Source: Pseudomonas trivialis (GTDB taxonomy: Bacteria; Pseudomonadota; Gammaproteobacteria; Pseudomonadales; Pseudomonadaceae). Taken from it: a stretch of 64,000 nt of DNA. A model generated the notes under the pieces. It was given only the letters and a program-made list of their open reading frames with translations. It searched no databases and was not told where the DNA came from. The stretch spans positions 62,001-126,000 of the forward strand of contig NZ_JYLK01000009.1 in assembly GCF_001439805.1 (NCBI RefSeq). The letters are read 5' to 3'. Shown here piece by piece: positions 62,626-64,000 of the stretch. The number at the start of each line of letters is the position of its first letter. Position 1 is the first letter of the stretch. The position numbers and the translations under genes were made by a program.

Positions 62626-64000
62626 TCAGCTGAATACGGAAGTTTCATAACGTGACGCTATATTCTGGCGTTGTAGTTTCAAGTTCAAGGTGAGCAAACC
62701 ATTCTCCGAGGTGAAGGGTTCGGTCGATAAAAAATAGTTGCGTATAGGGACTGTGGCACAGGCGTTATAGTCGTCGATGGTCGTTTCAATCAGTTGATGC
62801 GCGCGGGTATCAATCTGCTCGACCACCAACAACAGTCCCAAGTGCGGCCTGCTACCTCCCAGGGCAACGGCATGGAGCACACCTGGCAAACGATTAAAGG
62901 CTTGCTCAACGGAGGTGGGATGGATTTTCAGGCCACCGGAGGTAATGATCGTGTCGTTTTTGCGACCCTCGATAAAGAGGTATCCATCATCATCCATACG
63001 CCCGATATCGCCAGTGGCAATCAGCGTTTCGTCGCGATAAACAGCGCGCTCCACTTCTGCGGGCTGGCCGATGTATCCACAGGTCAGCCGGCACCGCGAG
63101 TTGAGCAATATTTCCCCATCACTTCCCAGCGTCACACTGCCTGGAACCAATGCACGGCCCACCGAGCCAGGTCGATGGTGATGCAGTGTATTGACCGCGA
63201 TAGGCCCATACTCGGTCATGCCGTAGGCTTCCAGAAGCGGCAGGCCGGCAGTGCGATAGCCATCCAGAACGGCCAGTGGCAACGCAGCCATGCCGCTCCA
63301 CATCTGCCGAATGTTTGCACCGAATGCCTCGCGCAACGCTCCCTCGCTGCCATCGCACAAACGCCACATCGCCTCGTAAAAAAGGGGAGGAGCCAGGAAC
63401 AGACTCGGAGACGTTTGCTTAAGTGCCTGCATGACGTGCTGCATGCTGCTCACGGCGATATTGATGCCGGCGTCGATGCACCCGTAGATCAGTAACTTCT
63501 GCTGGTAGTTGGACAGCGGCAAAAAAATCAGAAAGCTATCGTCAGTCCTGGCGTCAATGGCTGAGAAAAACCCCCGCGCATTGGCCAGGACTGTCGCGTT
63601 ATTAACCCTGATCTGCTTTTGTTTACCACTGGTTCCAGAAGAGAAAATGATCGGGCCGGACACCGCGTTCGTTGAACCGTCAACCGCGAGGTTTTGAAAA
63701 AATTCCAATCCACAGACCTGTCCCAGGGGGGCCCATGAATCGGTAGGGGCAATGCCGTCGTAAGAGGCGCTGGCAAGCAAGTAGGCGATGCTGGCACGCC
63801 CGATGACCGCCAGTGCGTCTTCAGGATTTTTTTCTGGAAGTTGTAAAACCGTACACCCGAGGTGCAGTAAAGCCAGATCGGCAATCAGTGCCGACTTGCC
63901 ATTCTCTGCAACCAGGACGACCTGCATACCGGCTTCCACGCCATGGGCTTGGAGCTGCTGCGCTACAAGACAAACAGCCTCATAGACCTGCGAGAAGTGC
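62626..64000 (-). CDS. AMP-forming acyl/aryl ligase (5' part missing, leaves the window)
   Basis: At least 458 residues of an ANL-family ligase; the frame stays open to base 64000. P-loop IIFSSGTSGKQKQIRV (A3), A5 AYGMTEYGP, A7 TGDIGRMDDDGYLF, A8 EGRKNDTIITSGGLKIHP and the A10-like LTLNLKLQRQN (catalytic Lys) are present. It resembles fatty-acyl/aryl ligases more than NRPS A domains; the FDxS pocket motif is absent. It should load the second carrier protein. The first visible GTG is internal. Confidence 0.85.
   Translation of the reverse strand, partial: HFSQVYEAVCLVAQQLQAHGVEAGMQVVLVAENGKSALIADLALLHLGCTVLQLPEKNPEDALAVIGRASIAYLLASASYDGIAPTDSWAPLGQVCGLEFFQNLAVDGSTNAVSGPIIFSSGTSGKQKQIRVNNATVLANARGFFSAIDARTDDSFLIFLPLSNYQQKLLIYGCIDAGINIAVSSMQHVMQALKQTSPSLFLAPPLFYEAMWRLCDGSEGALREAFGANIRQMWSGMAALPLAVLDGYRTAGLPLLEAYGMTEYGPIAVNTLHHHRPGSVGRALVPGSVTLGSDGEILLNSRCRLTCGYIGQPAEVERAVYRDETLIATGDIGRMDDDGYLFIEGRKNDTIITSGGLKIHPTSVEQAFNRLPGVLHAVALGGSRPHLGLLLVVEQIDTRAHQLIETTIDDYNACATVPIRNYFLSTEPFTSENGLLTLNLKLQRQNIASRYETSVFS

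Noticed and set aside
42066..64000. Assignment to known Pseudomonas antimetabolite clusters (AMB, FVG, mangotoxin, coronamic acid, syringomycin)
   Set aside because: No large NRPS, LysE-type ambA, carbamoyltransferase, AurF-type mgoC or CmaC-like gene is present; only the Thr adenylation, carrier and halogenase logic is shared with syringomycin and the general parts list with coronamic acid.

Overview
The window looks like the chromosome of a fluorescent Pseudomonas (P. fluorescens group). The first 42 kb is core genome. The order mscL-fpr-ppoR, katB-ankB, radA, cstA-ybdD-yjiA, glyA, morA-type GGDEF/EAL protein and ettA matches, from memory, the PA4595-PA4615 neighbourhood of P. aeruginosa. 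The spacers carry the inverted REP pairs (core TGTGGGAGGGGGCTTGCTCC) typical of this group.

Layout. 0-5.8 kb: start of an unidentified gene, an MFS transporter, the cyanide-insensitive bd oxidase cioAB plus a 55-residue DUF2474 subunit behind a perfect Anr box, and rlmG. 6-17 kb: LuxR solo ppoR, fpr, mscL, catalase katB with ankB, radA, the cstA/ybdD/yjiA carbon-starvation set and glyA. 17-35 kb: the large c-di-GMP protein, ettA, a GreA/GreB-type factor, small lipoproteins, a second MFS transporter, DUF4105 and DUF3015 envelope proteins, a Lon-like protease, an unknown lipoprotein, a UPF0114 protein and a GT39 enzyme. 35.5-42 kb: a 5-oxoproline/carboxylase operon (Nramp-type permease, pxpA, fused pxpBC, biotin carboxylase) divergent from its likely FCD/GntR regulator.

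From about 42 kb to the right edge the content changes to accessory biosynthesis, with lower G+C from roughly 48.5 to 56 kb. Three arms can be read. Arm A (42.07-46.94 kb, minus strand): CPA2 antiporter, a BesD-like Fe/2OG enzyme with His-Trp-Gly in place of the usual His-X-Asp, a haem-oxygenase-fold diiron enzyme resembling BesC, a RarD/EamA exporter and an extra aspartate-semialdehyde dehydrogenase. A FtrA-type AraC regulator is divergent. Arm B (48.55-53.65 kb, plus): an adenylation protein whose ten specificity positions read DFWNIGMVHK (the threonine code of SyrB1), a separate carrier protein, a SyrB2-like halogenase with His-X-Ala, an AlaX-type tRNA-editing protein, an EamA exporter and a type II thioesterase. 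These parts would make, release, export and protect against free 4-chlorothreonine. Arm C (58.99-64.00 kb, minus, running off the window): an acyl/aryl-AMP ligase, a second SyrB2-like halogenase, a KAS III-like enzyme with altered triad, a second carrier protein and a TTC38-like TPR protein. Between B and C lie an XRE-cupin regulator, an ArgP/LysG-like LysR regulator and a tight plus-strand set: unknown protein, GNAT, methyltransferase, hexapeptide protein, amidohydrolase.

The main discovery candidate is this locus of three non-haem iron halogenases from two families, with its own amino-acid exporters and a tRNA-editing self-protection gene. The functional proposals are inference from motifs and gene order; I could run no searches.
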